Shown: positions 1 through 9,022, counted from the stretch's first letter. The stretch is DNA of 64,000 nt from Nostoc sp. CCCryo 231-06 (GCA_023522315.1 JAHCSU010000233.1:37017-101016), one strand, 5' to 3'. Notes: generated from the sequence alone by a model not told the origin. Made by a program: numbers and translations.

Positions 1-58
1 GCACGAATATACTATAATAAAAATTCTTGCTTTTTAAAAAGATATAAGAAAAATCAAA

Positions 59-295
59 TCAATCAGCAGCAGCATAATCAGGCAATGCGTTGAGTTGTAA
101 ATTAACAGCACTTAGATAATTTTGGTCATTTAAAACTTGTGATGGTAATTTATCTGCATTAACAGCAGCCTTCACCAAATCTTTTGCAATAATATTTCTG
201 TTCTGAGTTTTAACTGAGGCGAGTTGAACATTTATGCAATTTTTAATTCGCTTCTTGAGTTCCTTTAATGGGCAAGAATGCCTGAATATCTGCAA
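59..295 (-). CDS. small hypothetical protein
   Basis: Open frame of 78 codons that I do not recognise. The N-terminal third is basic (Lys/Arg-rich). The rest has an ordinary soluble-protein composition with a likely helix (KDLVKAAVNADKLPSQVL) and an acidic end (PDYAAAD). There is no signal peptide or membrane segment, and no strong ribosome binding site is visible. It ends close to the window edge, so its downstream neighbour cannot be seen. It could be a real short cyanobacterial protein or the remnant of a longer one; the balanced amino-acid composition is the only support. Confidence 0.35.
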   Translation of the reverse strand: MQIFRHSCPLKELKKRIKNCINVQLASVKTQNRNIIAKDLVKAAVNADKLPSQVLNDQNYLSAVNLQLNALPDYAAAD

Positions 296-609
296 ATTTA
301 GTAATATAGGTGTATTTGTATGTATAAAACTAATATTTTATTTTTTAAATATACGTAGTAACGCACCACATAAAGGTTTTGCCATACTCTCAGCGATAAC
401 GTTTATTGGTGAGATGTTATAAAACACAACAGCATTGCATTAAGACAATTGGCAAAATCCACACCTGAAAGTATCCGGTTTTGCTCACTAGCTCTGAAGC
501 TAGCTTGTTAACTTAGAGAAGTGCTCAATTGCAAGCTCAATCTTTACTCACAACAATAATCATCAACAGTTGTAAAAACTATTGTCTTTAGGGTTTGCAG
601 AAAAGTTTA
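296..609. other. intergenic region, nothing recognised
   Basis: AT-rich DNA between the small reverse-strand frame and the GDSL esterase. I see no convincing gene, RNA or repeat. It presumably carries the promoter of the esterase. Confidence 0.4.
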
Positions 610-1521
610 ATGCAAAGAAAAAAGTGGCTTTTAAGAACAGGACTTGCTCTCCTTATTTTTATCATGGTTGTAGCGGCAAAATTTATGGATAAAACTCATC
701 CCATCTCAGAACTTTATGTATTTGGGGATAGTCTTTCGGATACAGGGATGGTATTCCGGGCGACAGGAGGAATGTACCCACCTAATCCAACTTACTTTCA
801 GGGGCGTTACTCGAATGGTCGGGTTTGGATTGAGTATCTTGCCGAAAGCCTCCATCTCTCCTCTAAGCAAACTCACAATTATGCTTACGGAGGAGCAACT
901 ACTGGCAGTGTTGGCAACAGCTATGTACCTAGCTTGCTAAATCAAGTGCAGTCGTTTACGCAGACACATCAACAGACGAATCCAGATGCTTTATATGTGC
1001 TGTGGGCAGGCGCAAATGATTATTTGCAAGGGGTAAGCAGTGCAACTATTCCTGTTAAAAATATGACAACGGCAATCAATTCTCTAACTGATGTGGGTGC
1101 AAAAAAGATTCTGGTTGCAAATTTACCAGATTTAGGACAGTTACCTGCCACTAGAACCAGTACAAATTCTGTGAACCTCAGTGCATTAACACAATCACAT
1201 AATCAAGGCTTGAGGCGATCGCTCAAAGTACTTAGTCAACAGCATTCCGATGTTGAGATTGTGCAATTAGATGCTAATGCGCTGTATCGAGATGCGATGT
1301 CTACGACGGGCTACGCCTACGCAAATCCGGCAGCTTTTAACTTTACCAATGTCATCAGTCCATGTTTGTCTGGCGATCGCACCTGCGGTAACCCAGACCA
1401 GTTTTTGTTCTGGGATGGCATTCATCCGACGGCTGCGGCTCATCGCATCATCGGGGAAACTGCTTTTTCAACCATTCAAGAGGCAGGGATGATTAATCCT
1501 CGTTCAATGTTGGTTTCCTAA
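610..1521 (+). CDS. GDSL/SGNH-family esterase or lipase
   Basis: About 303 residues, similar to the thermolabile-hemolysin/plant GDSL lipase group. An N-terminal basic stretch followed by a hydrophobic segment (about residues 10-25) suggests a signal anchor or signal peptide, so the enzyme is probably exported. Block I with the nucleophile Ser is FGDSLSDTG (about residues 38-46), the oxyanion block is GANDYLQG, and the Asp/His block is DGIHPTAAAH near the C-terminus. It is expected to hydrolyse ester bonds of lipids or acylated sugars; the substrate is unknown. The frame could extend to a TTG at 595, but the ATG at 610 puts the basic residues directly before the hydrophobic segment. A short mobile repeat lies in frame at 1294-1322 (residues AMSTTGYAYA). 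It stands alone, with repeats downstream. Confidence 0.85.
   Translation: MQRKKWLLRTGLALLIFIMVVAAKFMDKTHPISELYVFGDSLSDTGMVFRATGGMYPPNPTYFQGRYSNGRVWIEYLAESLHLSSKQTHNYAYGGATTGSVGNSYVPSLLNQVQSFTQTHQQTNPDALYVLWAGANDYLQGVSSATIPVKNMTTAINSLTDVGAKKILVANLPDLGQLPATRTSTNSVNLSALTQSHNQGLRRSLKVLSQQHSDVEIVQLDANALYRDAMSTTGYAYANPAAFNFTNVISPCLSGDRTCGNPDQFLFWDGIHPTAAAHRIIGETAFSTIQEAGMINPRSMLVS
1294..1322. repeat. short interspersed repeat inside the GDSL gene
   Basis: A 29-bp stretch starting GCGATGTCTACG and ending ACGCCTACGC. It matches, on the other strand, the repeat at 34338-34367 inside the pseudouridine synthase and resembles the insertion at 3745-3765. It stays in frame and adds about ten residues between the central domain and the catalytic Asp/His block. 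Confidence 0.55.
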
Positions 1522-1742
1522 CTTACTTGATCAGTTTTTGCAGGGATAAAATTCTTTCTATCAAAAATGTTTTAGATTACAGCGTTTTTCATCTAGGGGC
1601 GTACAGCTAGCTGTCCGCCCTTACAGTAGACCTCTTGCAAAAGTCTAAAAATCAGGAATGTCATTCTAAGCAGAACGCAGCAAAAAGAAGAACCTGACCA
1701 GATGTTTCGCTTTGCTCAATATGACAATTGCTCATCTCTTAA

Positions 1743-1988
1743 TCTAAATCTTATTTCTGTTTAGGAGAAAATGAATGCGATCGCGGTAATCTCGAAGCAG
1801 CAGAACAGTTTTCTAAACAAGCTTTGGAATTAGCAGAAGAGTTGGGGATGACTCACCTAGTGGCAGAGGTTAACTACGATTTAGCACGGCTAGAGCGTAA
1901 GCGCGGTAACACAGAACTTGCCCAACAGCATTACAACATAGCGCATCAAATTTTAGTTTCATGTTCCCATCTCAACGTATGGAGATAA
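1743..1988 (+). pseudogene. TPR-repeat protein fragment
   Basis: The frame after the stop at 1740-1742 reads CLGENECDRGNLEAAEQFSK, then ALELAEELG and YDLARLERKRGNTELAQQHY, then stops. This is about two tetratricopeptide repeats of the type at the C-terminus of NB-ARC/AAA-TPR proteins in Nostoc. There is no start codon or N-terminal domain. It is best read as the tail of a degraded gene. A 42-bp tandem repeat begins exactly at its end. Confidence 0.6.
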
Positions 1989-2150
1989 AAGCTCGGTCTT
2001 TCGAGTTCTAAACACGAAGCTTCGAGATAAAAGCTCGGACTTCCGAGTTCTGAACACGAAGCTTCGAGATAAAAGCTCGGTCTTTCGAGTTCTGAACACG
2101 AAGCTTCGAGATAAAAGCTCGGCCTTCCGAGATAAAAGCTTGAGTGATGA
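1982..2150. repeat. 42-bp tandem repeat
   Basis: Units begin at 1982, 2024, 2066 and 2108, each starting GAGATAAAAGCTCGG and ending CACGAAGCTTC. Three are complete, the fourth is cut after about 21 bp, and a further GAGATAAAAGCT starts at 2129. The units differ only by a few substitutions, so the expansion is recent. A frame through the repeat (DKSSVFRVLNTKLR per unit) happens to be open but lacks a start. Confidence 0.85.
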
Positions 2151-2280
2151 GGTTCAGAGGTCGAATTATAGAGAAAAAACCTTAACGCATCGCATTCACT
2201 GCTACAAAAACAAATGTAGAGCAGTGATTTATGATTCCCAAAATGTGTAACGCGAAGTACATTAGCCCATCTGTTCCAAC

Positions 2281-3822
2281 CTACGAACTGTGAACAAGCG
2301 GTTGATAATTAGATATGCGATGTTTAACGATAAGCCGCTCTGTATCTACGCATCCTTTGGAAATATACTTTTTCAGCAACTTACCGACAATCGAAATACC
2401 TTGCTCAATCTCCTCTGGCGGGAGACAGAAAGTTAGACGCATCGCCCGATAACCCTGCTTATCGGGGAAAAATGCCGAACCGCACACCAGGTAGACATTT
2501 TGTGCAAAGGCTTCCTTACGAATTGTCCCAATCGGAATATCATCTGGTAACTGTACCCAGAGAAATAATCCACCCGTGGGAACTGTCCACCGGATCTCTT
2601 CAGGAAAATAACGCTCCAAAGCTTGCAGCATGGTATTACGACTTTGCAGATTATCTGTGCGAAGTCGGCTGAGGTGACGGCGGTAATGTCCTGAAGCGAG
2701 ATATTCGCTAACTATTGTTTGCGAAATACTGGATGTATGCAAGTCATGGAGCAACTTCCGCTCAATAATTGCTTGATAATGCTTACCTGTAACTACCATA
2801 TAGCCCACTCGTAACCCAGGCATTAAAGTTTTAGAAAAGGTGCTTAAGTAAGTCACCAAATTATTTTTATCTAAAGCTTTAATGGGCGCTGGCACAGCAT
2901 CGAAATTTATTCCTTCATAAGCATTATCTTCTAAAATGGGGCACTCATATTTTTCAGCTAATGCCAATAATTGTTGACGATGATTTTGTGTTGTCGTCAA
3001 TCCAGTTGGATTGTGAAAAGTACTAATCGTATAAATTAATTTCGGGCGGTGGCTGTGGAGATATTGCTCTAATAAATCTAAATTCATTCCCTCCCCAGTC
3101 ATGGGAATGCCAATAATCTTAGCTCCTAAGTTTTCTAAGATTGAGATTGCACCATAATAGGTGGGAGCTTCGACAATCACCCAATCACCAGGTTGTACAT
3201 AATAATTCATAGCTAATGACAACCCTTGCTGAGAGCCATTAGTGATAATTAAATCTTCTGGAAAAACCTCTAATCCTTGATGTACTAGCATCTGGGCAAT
3301 TTGTCTGCACAGAGTTAGTTGTCCTTGAGGCATCTCATGAGGAAAGAAAATATCAGCATCATCTTGTCTTAATGCTCGTCTGGCAATAAGGTTAATATCT
3401 TTTGGTGGACGAGGATAACCGTAGCCAAAATTAATCATTCCTGGCTGCGTTTGTGCTTGCACCAGTGGAGTATACATCTCATAAAAAGAACACTTTCCTG
3501 GTTTTGTAATTATGACATTTTGGGCTGGAGCGAATTTAGATTCTAGGTTGGCGCTTTTAAGAGAAACGCTGCTGACAAAATATCCTGAACCTTGACGAGC
3601 AGAAACAATACCATCTGCTTCTAAAACGTTATATGCTTCAATAATCGTGAGTTTGTTAACTTGTAAACTTTCTGCAAGAGAGCGGATAGAAGGAAGGCGA
3701 TCGCCACTTTTGAGTGCGCCAGATTTAATCAGACGACTGATGCGTTAGCGTAGCTCGCCGTAGGCATCGCGGATCTGTAAATAAATCGGTTTTGGTGACT
3801 GCCGTTCTAATAAAATGTTCAT
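2281..3822 (-). pseudogene. MocR-type regulator: GntR HTH plus aminotransferase domain, broken by in-frame stop
   Basis: From the ATG at 3822 the frame gives a GntR winged helix (MNILLERQSPKPIYLQIR, then SGDRLPSIRSLAESLQVNKL and AYNVLEADGIVSARQGSGYF) joined to a fold-type I aminotransferase of about 400 residues. The Lys that binds PLP is in LSTFSKTLMPGLRVGYM; FHNPTG is also present. Such proteins are PLP-sensing transcription factors. Codon 26 is TAA (3745-3747), brought in by a 21-bp insertion at 3745-3765; on both sides the frame is otherwise intact. The aminotransferase part alone could start at an internal ATG at 3477. Removing the 21 bp restores QIRDRISRLIKSG. It is either a recent pseudogene, a gene with readthrough or re-initiation, or (least likely) a free aminotransferase. 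Confidence 0.8.
3745..3765 (-). repeat. 21-bp insertion in a HIP1 site
   Basis: Read on the minus strand, the insert begins GCCTACGGC and ends ACGCTAA. It sits between CGCGAT and CGCATC. Taking it out leaves CGCGATCGCATC, which contains a perfect GCGATCGC octamer. The insert is a multiple of three but ends in TAA in the gene frame. Similar sequence occurs at 19330-19360, in the GDSL gene and in the pseudouridine synthase gene. Confidence 0.7.
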
Positions 3823-3891
3823 TTTGGCGCACTCCTCAATGACTAAATAATCATCAATACTGGCAATATAAACTATTTTCACCCAGTTTAC

Positions 3892-3972
3892 CTAGTACAG
3901 TTGCGAGATTTTTTCCTATACCAGTTGGGATGGCGCTTAACTGTACTAGATCAAATTTCCCAAAACTGTACC
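3892..3972. promoter_or_regulatory. candidate MocR operator cluster
   Basis: Between the regulator and the divergent small gene, CTAGTACAGTT (3892-3902) and AACTGTACTAG (3939-3949) form a perfect 11-bp inverted repeat. A third copy, AACTGTACC, lies at 3964-3972 in the same direction as the second. MocR regulators typically bind repeated sites in the divergent promoter next to their own gene, so these are likely its binding sites. No binding evidence exists here. Confidence 0.5.
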
Positions 3973-4038
3973 TTATCAGTTGAAAATTCTTACGTAAAAG
4001 TAATAGTAATAGTTCATTATTCATCAGGTGCTTTCACT

Positions 4039-4254
4039 ATGAATAAATTTAATTTACTGTTAAATTTACGAAAATATTGGCAACATTTTACCATCTGGAT
4101 GGCTAGTGCTTCTGACCTCCAAGTGTGGCAGGAATCAGACTGGCACGGTCACATTTCTTGTTGGCGTGCTTACGATCCAATGACAGGACGTTCCGCCTGT
4201 TTTGGTTCAGAAGAAGAAATGCGAGTTTGGATTGATAAGTGTTATTACAGATAA
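4039..4254 (+). CDS. small hypothetical protein
   Basis: 71 residues from ATG 4039 (MNKFNLLLNLRKYWQHFTIW). The open frame extends further upstream, but that part covers the operator-like repeats and reads as non-coding. The C-terminal half is rich in Trp, Cys and acidic residues (WHGHISCWRAYDPMTGRSAC, then FGSEEEMRVWIDKCYYR). I do not recognise a named family, but the composition is clearly protein-like. It diverges from the MocR gene and may be that regulator's target. Confidence 0.6.
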   Translation: MNKFNLLLNLRKYWQHFTIWMASASDLQVWQESDWHGHISCWRAYDPMTGRSACFGSEEEMRVWIDKCYYR

Positions 4255-4338
4255 AATCTTTTGCCAATCAATATGAGAAATAGACAGTTCGGAACAAGTG
4301 ATACATTTGGAAACTTTCAATTCAGGAAAATACTGGTA

Positions 4339-5904
4339 CTAGGAGACTTTACCAAATCCCCCTCCCCCAGGAGTTTCTATCACAAAAACATCCCCAGGTT
4401 TCATCTCTACTGTTGCTGTGCTGTCTAAATTTTCTTCAATTCCATTCTGACGTTGTATCCAGTTGCGTCCGACAATCCCCGCTTCCCCACCATTTAATCC
4501 AAAGGGAGGGACAACCCGATGTCCAGAGAGAATATTAGCTGTCATGGGTTCTAGAAAACGGATGCGGCGCACAACTCCATTACCACCGGAATATTGCCCT
4601 TTACCACCGCTATCGGGACGAAGAGTAAAGCTTTCTAAAAGTACAGGATAACGGGTTTCTAAAACTTCTGGATCGGTCAAACGGGAGTTAGTCATGTGAG
4701 AATGAACACCATCGGTTCCATCAAAATCAATTCCTGCCCCAGAGCCGCCGCAGATAGTTTCATAATATTGATATTGCTCATTACCAAAAGTAAAATTATT
4801 CATCGTTCCTTGAGAAGCAGCCATGACACCTAAAGCGCCATATAAAGCATCGACAATGGTTTGAGAAGTTTCGACATTACCCGCTACTACTGCTGCTGGA
4901 TAAGTTGGATTCAGCATACAGCCAACCGGAATAATAATTTCTAGAGGGTTAAGACACCCGGCATTAAGTGGAATATTATCATCAACCAAAGTCCGAAAGA
5001 CATATAAAACTGCGGCTTGAGTTACAGCTTTGGGAGCATTAAAATTACTATTTAGTTGCTCAGAAGTTCCAGTAAAATCAATGGTAGCACTACGAGTTTC
5101 TGGGTAAATCGTCACTTTAACTTGAATTCGTGCCTCATTATCCATTTTATAAACAAATGAGCCATCCTTGAGAAGATTGATAGCCTTTCTCACCGACTCC
5201 TCAGCATTAGCTTGCACAAACTTCATGTAAGCTTGAACAGTCTCAACTCCGTATTGGGAAACCATTTTAATAAGTTCTTGTCCTCCCCGTTCATTTGCGG
5301 CAATTTGTGCTTTAAAATCAGCAATATTTTGGTCAGGGTTACGAGCAGGATAAGTATGATTTGAGAGGTGCTGTCTGACTACGATTTGTCGAAAATTGCT
5401 CTCTTCAACTAAGAGAAAATTATCAAAAATAATTCCTTCCTCTTCTACTGTCGTACTGTGGGGAGGCATTGAACCGGGAGTAATTCCACCGATATCTGCT
5501 TGGTGTCCACGAGAAGCAACAAAAAAGAGGGGAGTGGGGAATAAAGTATTTTCAGGACTCTCTAGAAAAACAGGGGTAATTGCAGTGACATCAGGAAGGT
5601 GGGTTCCACCATTATAGGGGTTATTAGATAGATAGACATTTCCCGGTTTTAGGGTGTCGCGTTTTTCGTTAATTAAACTGCGGACACTTTCACTCATTGA
5701 GCCTAAATGTACAGGAATATGGGGAGCATTTGCTACTAATAATCCAGAAGAGTCGAAAATGGCACAGGAAAAATCTAGTCTCTCTTTTATATTCACAGAT
5801 GTTGCTGTGTTTTGTAACACAATTCCCATTTGTTCGGCGATAAACTGATAGAGATTTTTGAAGATTTCTAAGCGGACTGGATCGGGTTGAGTTGTTGTGT
5901 ACAT
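4339..5904 (-). CDS. hyuB: hydantoinase B / 5-oxoprolinase beta-type subunit
   Basis: 521 residues, the normal length for HyuB. The N-terminus has RLEIFKNLYQFIAEQMGIVL, then DFSCAIFDSSGLLVANAPHIPVHLGSM. Later come SNNPYNGGTHLPDVT and RGHQADIGGITPGSMPPHS. The C-terminus is glycine-rich (RPDSGGKGQYSGGNGVVRR, PGGGGFG). With HyuA it would open 5-oxoproline or a hydantoin-type ring with ATP hydrolysis, in the cytoplasm. The start has a good AGGAG five to ten bases upstream. HyuA lies 540 bp away in the same direction, but an acetyltransferase on the other strand sits between them, so the halves are not simply co-transcribed as a tight operon. Confidence 0.9.
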   Translation of the reverse strand: MYTTTQPDPVRLEIFKNLYQFIAEQMGIVLQNTATSVNIKERLDFSCAIFDSSGLLVANAPHIPVHLGSMSESVRSLINEKRDTLKPGNVYLSNNPYNGGTHLPDVTAITPVFLESPENTLFPTPLFFVASRGHQADIGGITPGSMPPHSTTVEEEGIIFDNFLLVEESNFRQIVVRQHLSNHTYPARNPDQNIADFKAQIAANERGGQELIKMVSQYGVETVQAYMKFVQANAEESVRKAINLLKDGSFVYKMDNEARIQVKVTIYPETRSATIDFTGTSEQLNSNFNAPKAVTQAAVLYVFRTLVDDNIPLNAGCLNPLEIIIPVGCMLNPTYPAAVVAGNVETSQTIVDALYGALGVMAASQGTMNNFTFGNEQYQYYETICGGSGAGIDFDGTDGVHSHMTNSRLTDPEVLETRYPVLLESFTLRPDSGGKGQYSGGNGVVRRIRFLEPMTANILSGHRVVPPFGLNGGEAGIVGRNWIQRQNGIEENLDSTATVEMKPGDVFVIETPGGGGFGKVS

Positions 5905-5959
5905 ATTTGACTCCTATTATTTGCTAAGATTATCTACTAAAGTGATTGGAACTAGTTTA

Positions 5960-6442
5960 ATGAAGATTCGATCTGCTACATCTGATGACGTATTGCTAAT
6001 TTTTTCCTTCATCCAAAAAAAGTCTGAGTTTGATAGAAAGATTGGTGCTTATTCTGGTGTACTTCCAGTTACTGAAGATAAAATACGTAAAACAATTTTT
6101 GGAACAGTACCTTTCTCTTACGTTTTATTTGCAGAAACTTCAGAACGTGTAGTTGGGTTTGCTTTATATGGATTCAGATATTCATCCTTTGTAGGGCAAC
6201 CGAGTATCTGGCTTGATGATTTGTATGTGGATGAAGATATGAGAAGTCAGGGAGCAGGAGCCGCGTTAATGAGTTATTTAGCTCAAGTAGCAAAGGACAA
6301 TGACTGTACCCATCTTGCTTGGAATGCTGATGTTCGCAACAGTCGCGGACTTAGTTTTTATGATAGGCTAGGTGCAAAAGTTACGGAGCAGAAAGGTAAT
6401 CGCTGTTTTTTAACCTGGACACCACAAATACTTGCTGTATAA
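5960..6442 (+). CDS. GNAT-family N-acetyltransferase
   Basis: 160 residues from ATG 5960 (MKIRSATSDDVLLI). The upstream in-frame ATG at 5897 would overlap the start of the hyuB gene and lacks homology-like sequence. Motif A for acetyl-CoA binding is LDDLYVDEDMRSQGAGAALM. Motif B is NSRGLSFYDRLGAK. The overall pattern matches the small-amine/diamine acetyltransferase group, so the acceptor is probably a small amine or amino acid, not certain. It lies antisense between the hyuB and hyuA genes and converges on hyuA with a gap of only 5 bp. Confidence 0.85.
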   Translation: MKIRSATSDDVLLIFSFIQKKSEFDRKIGAYSGVLPVTEDKIRKTIFGTVPFSYVLFAETSERVVGFALYGFRYSSFVGQPSIWLDDLYVDEDMRSQGAGAALMSYLAQVAKDNDCTHLAWNADVRNSRGLSFYDRLGAKVTEQKGNRCFLTWTPQILAV

Positions 6443-6447
6443 GCAGT

Positions 6448-8538
6448 TTATAGACGCTGTAAAATTAAATGATTACGTTCAGTTAAACTTGCTTGCCAGT
6501 TAGGTTCAACTACAATTGTGCTAATTTTTTCTACAACGATCGCAGGCCCATTAATACTATCTTCTGGTTGTAAATCTTCCCGTCGATAAACAGGCGTATC
6601 ATACCATCTATCAGCAGTAAACATCCTTACTATCTCAACAGCTTCGGGGGCTTCATCTATAGAACGTGTACGAGTAATTAAGGGTTCTTCGGGAGTCTCC
6701 ATTTTCTGAATAACTTCTACTGAGGCTGATTCGACAACTAAAGTTTTCTCTAATTGAATGAAACCATAGCGGGATTTATGTTCATCCTCAAATTCTTGCC
6801 GCATCAATACCACATCATCGGCAAAATTAACGGTTAAACTAGAGTTAGTTCCTTCATATTTTAAGTTAACTTTTCGGACTATTTCTACTTGAGTACGCGC
6901 TTCAAGTATTTCACTTCTAGCTTGAGTTTCTAAATATTCCATTAACTGCTGTAATTTAGGGATTAATGCTTGGGTTAAAGGCTGTTCTACTCCTGCTTCT
7001 CTAATCGCCCGGACATCAGCTAATCCCATTCCATAAGCAGAGAGAACACCAGCATAAGGGTGGAGAAATATCTTTTTCATTCCCAATGTATCGGCAATTA
7101 AACAAGCAACTTGTCCGCCTGCGCCGCCAAAACAACAAAGCATATATTGGCTGACATCATAACCCCGTTGCAGACTGATTTTTTTAATTGCGTTCGCCAT
7201 ATTTTCCACTGCGATCGCAATAAATCCAGCCGCTACTTGTTGGGGAGTAGAATGATTTAATGTAGCAGCTTGAATATCTTGGGCTAATTGTGTAAATTGC
7301 TGAATGACAGTATCTTTATCTAAAGGTAAATTCCCATCAATTCCAAAAACCGAGGGAAAATATTGCGGGTGGATTTTGCCTAACATCACATTGGCATCAG
7401 TAACCGCTAATGGCCCCCCGCGTCGGTAACAAGCAGGACCAGGATTTGAACCAGCAGATTTAGGGCCAACACGATAACTAGAACCATCAAAAAAGAGAAT
7501 TGAACCGCCTCCAGCCGCAATGGTATTAATTGCTAATACAGGAACTCGCATCCGCGCCCCAGCAATTTCCGAATCTAGTTGTCGTTCATACTCTCCTTTA
7601 AAGTGGGCGACATCTGTACTTGTCCCTCCCATATCAAAGGTAATAACTAACTCAAAACCTGCTCTTTTGCTACTTTGAACTGCACCGACAATACCGCCAG
7701 CCGGGCCACTCAAAATGCTATCTTTGCCTTGAAATTGTTCGGCTGCAACTAAACCGCCGTCAGATTTCATAAACATTAATTTGACTCCAGGTAACTGACT
7801 CGCTACTTGGTTGACATAACGGCGTAGAATCGGAGTTAAATAAGCATCGACTACTGTTGTATCTCCTCGGCTGACTAATTTCATTAACGGACTAACTTGA
7901 TGAGATACAGATATTTGTGTAAAGCCAATTTCTTGAGCGATTTGGGAAATTTTTTTCTCGTGTTCAGCATAGCGATCGCTATGCATCAAAACAATAGCAC
8001 AACTCCGAATTTCTGTGTTGTAAACTGCTTGTAAGTCATTTTTGACTTGTTGAATATTTACAGGAATTAATTCATTCCCATGAGCATCATAACGTTCATC
8101 AATTTCAATCACCTGCTCATAAAGCATGGTTGGTAAAATGATATGACGAGCAAAGATGTTAGGACGATTTTGATAGCCAATTCGCAATGCATCTTTAAAA
8201 CCTTTGGTGATGAGAAGAACGACGCGATCGCCTTTCCTTTCTAACAGTGCATTTGTTGCTACTGTTGTCCCCATTTTTACTACTTCTATCGCTTTAGTAG
8301 CAATCGGTTCGTTGCTGGAAATACCCATGATATCCCGTATACCTTGAATGGCTGCATCTTGATATTGTTCGGGATTTTCTGAAAGTAGTTTATAGACTAT
8401 AATCCATTGCTGATTAGGCAGAGTCACAATTAAAAAACGTTCAGGATGTCTTGATAGTCCGTCTATCATTACCTGATTATTAGTAACAGCAACAATATCT
8501 GTGAATGTACCACCTCTATCAGCAAAAACTTTCAACAT
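6448..8538 (-). CDS. hyuA: hydantoinase A / 5-oxoprolinase alpha-type subunit
   Basis: 696 residues, full length for HyuA. The N-terminal ATP-binding motif is DRGGTFTDIVA. Further family blocks are MGTTVATNALLERKGDRV, SDGGLVAAEQF, SGPAGGIVGAV, DMGGTSTDVAH and IAAGGGS. The C-terminus carries the hydantoinase A C-terminal beta domain (GPAIVVEKISTIVVEPNW). This subunit provides the ATPase half of 5-oxoprolinase or N-methylhydantoinase; with HyuB it would return 5-oxoproline to glutamate. Cyanobacteria often carry this pair; the physiological substrate here is inference. Confidence 0.9.
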   Translation of the reverse strand: MLKVFADRGGTFTDIVAVTNNQVMIDGLSRHPERFLIVTLPNQQWIIVYKLLSENPEQYQDAAIQGIRDIMGISSNEPIATKAIEVVKMGTTVATNALLERKGDRVVLLITKGFKDALRIGYQNRPNIFARHIILPTMLYEQVIEIDERYDAHGNELIPVNIQQVKNDLQAVYNTEIRSCAIVLMHSDRYAEHEKKISQIAQEIGFTQISVSHQVSPLMKLVSRGDTTVVDAYLTPILRRYVNQVASQLPGVKLMFMKSDGGLVAAEQFQGKDSILSGPAGGIVGAVQSSKRAGFELVITFDMGGTSTDVAHFKGEYERQLDSEIAGARMRVPVLAINTIAAGGGSILFFDGSSYRVGPKSAGSNPGPACYRRGGPLAVTDANVMLGKIHPQYFPSVFGIDGNLPLDKDTVIQQFTQLAQDIQAATLNHSTPQQVAAGFIAIAVENMANAIKKISLQRGYDVSQYMLCCFGGAGGQVACLIADTLGMKKIFLHPYAGVLSAYGMGLADVRAIREAGVEQPLTQALIPKLQQLMEYLETQARSEILEARTQVEIVRKVNLKYEGTNSSLTVNFADDVVLMRQEFEDEHKSRYGFIQLEKTLVVESASVEVIQKMETPEEPLITRTRSIDEAPEAVEIVRMFTADRWYDTPVYRREDLQPEDSINGPAIVVEKISTIVVEPNWQASLTERNHLILQRL

Positions 8539-8845
8539 TGCTCTGTTTCCTTAATAGTCTATAGATAGAGTAACAGTTGGATTTAGGGAGTTTCTACTTC
8601 AAGTGTGAATTTTTTTTACGACAGGTGTGCATTATTCAATGGGAGTTAAGACTATTTCTTTAGGAAGACAGTAATTAAAAGGCAGTAGGCTTTGTTGGGT
8701 TTTACTTCGTTCCACTCAATCGATGCAAACTACAAACTTTACGTTAACTTGAAAAAAGTAGCAAAATTAATGTTAAAACTTTTACAGTTCATGCAGCTTA
8801 TTAATGTAAATACTTATTCGGAAATTTCCGATGACATTTCAGATA

Positions 8846-8951
8846 TATAGCGGTTCTCAATTGAGTGAGGTACAAAAACCCCACCCCCAACCCCCTCCCC
8901 GCTCTTCGATAGGGGGCTATGATGTATATCATGTGATTAGGAAACGCTATA
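8846..8951. repeat. MITE-like element, TATAGCG family (divergent copy)
   Basis: Begins TATAGCGGTTCTCAATTGAG and ends TTAGGAAACGCTATA, so the ends are imperfect inverted repeats. The same ends bound the copies at 27650, 37859 and 56453. The interior differs: it holds a C-rich stretch related to the palindromic repeats at 35258 and 61421. Confidence 0.6.
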
Positions 8952-9022
8952 CATACTTTAGCTTGGTACAAAGTACGCTCAGGATTTGAGCTAGGTACTT
9001 GGAAATAATAGAACTGTGACTT

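Noticed and set aside
1982-2140. 42-bp tandem array as a CRISPR
   Set aside because: Units are directly joined with no variable spacers.
2281-3477. Free-standing aminotransferase gene
   Set aside because: The upstream frame codes an intact GntR helix-turn-helix apart from one inserted stop, so it is better read as a broken MocR-type regulator.
5897-5959. Upstream start for the GNAT gene
   Set aside because: It would overlap the hyuB start region and adds residues with no family likeness; ATG 5960 gives the usual N-terminus.
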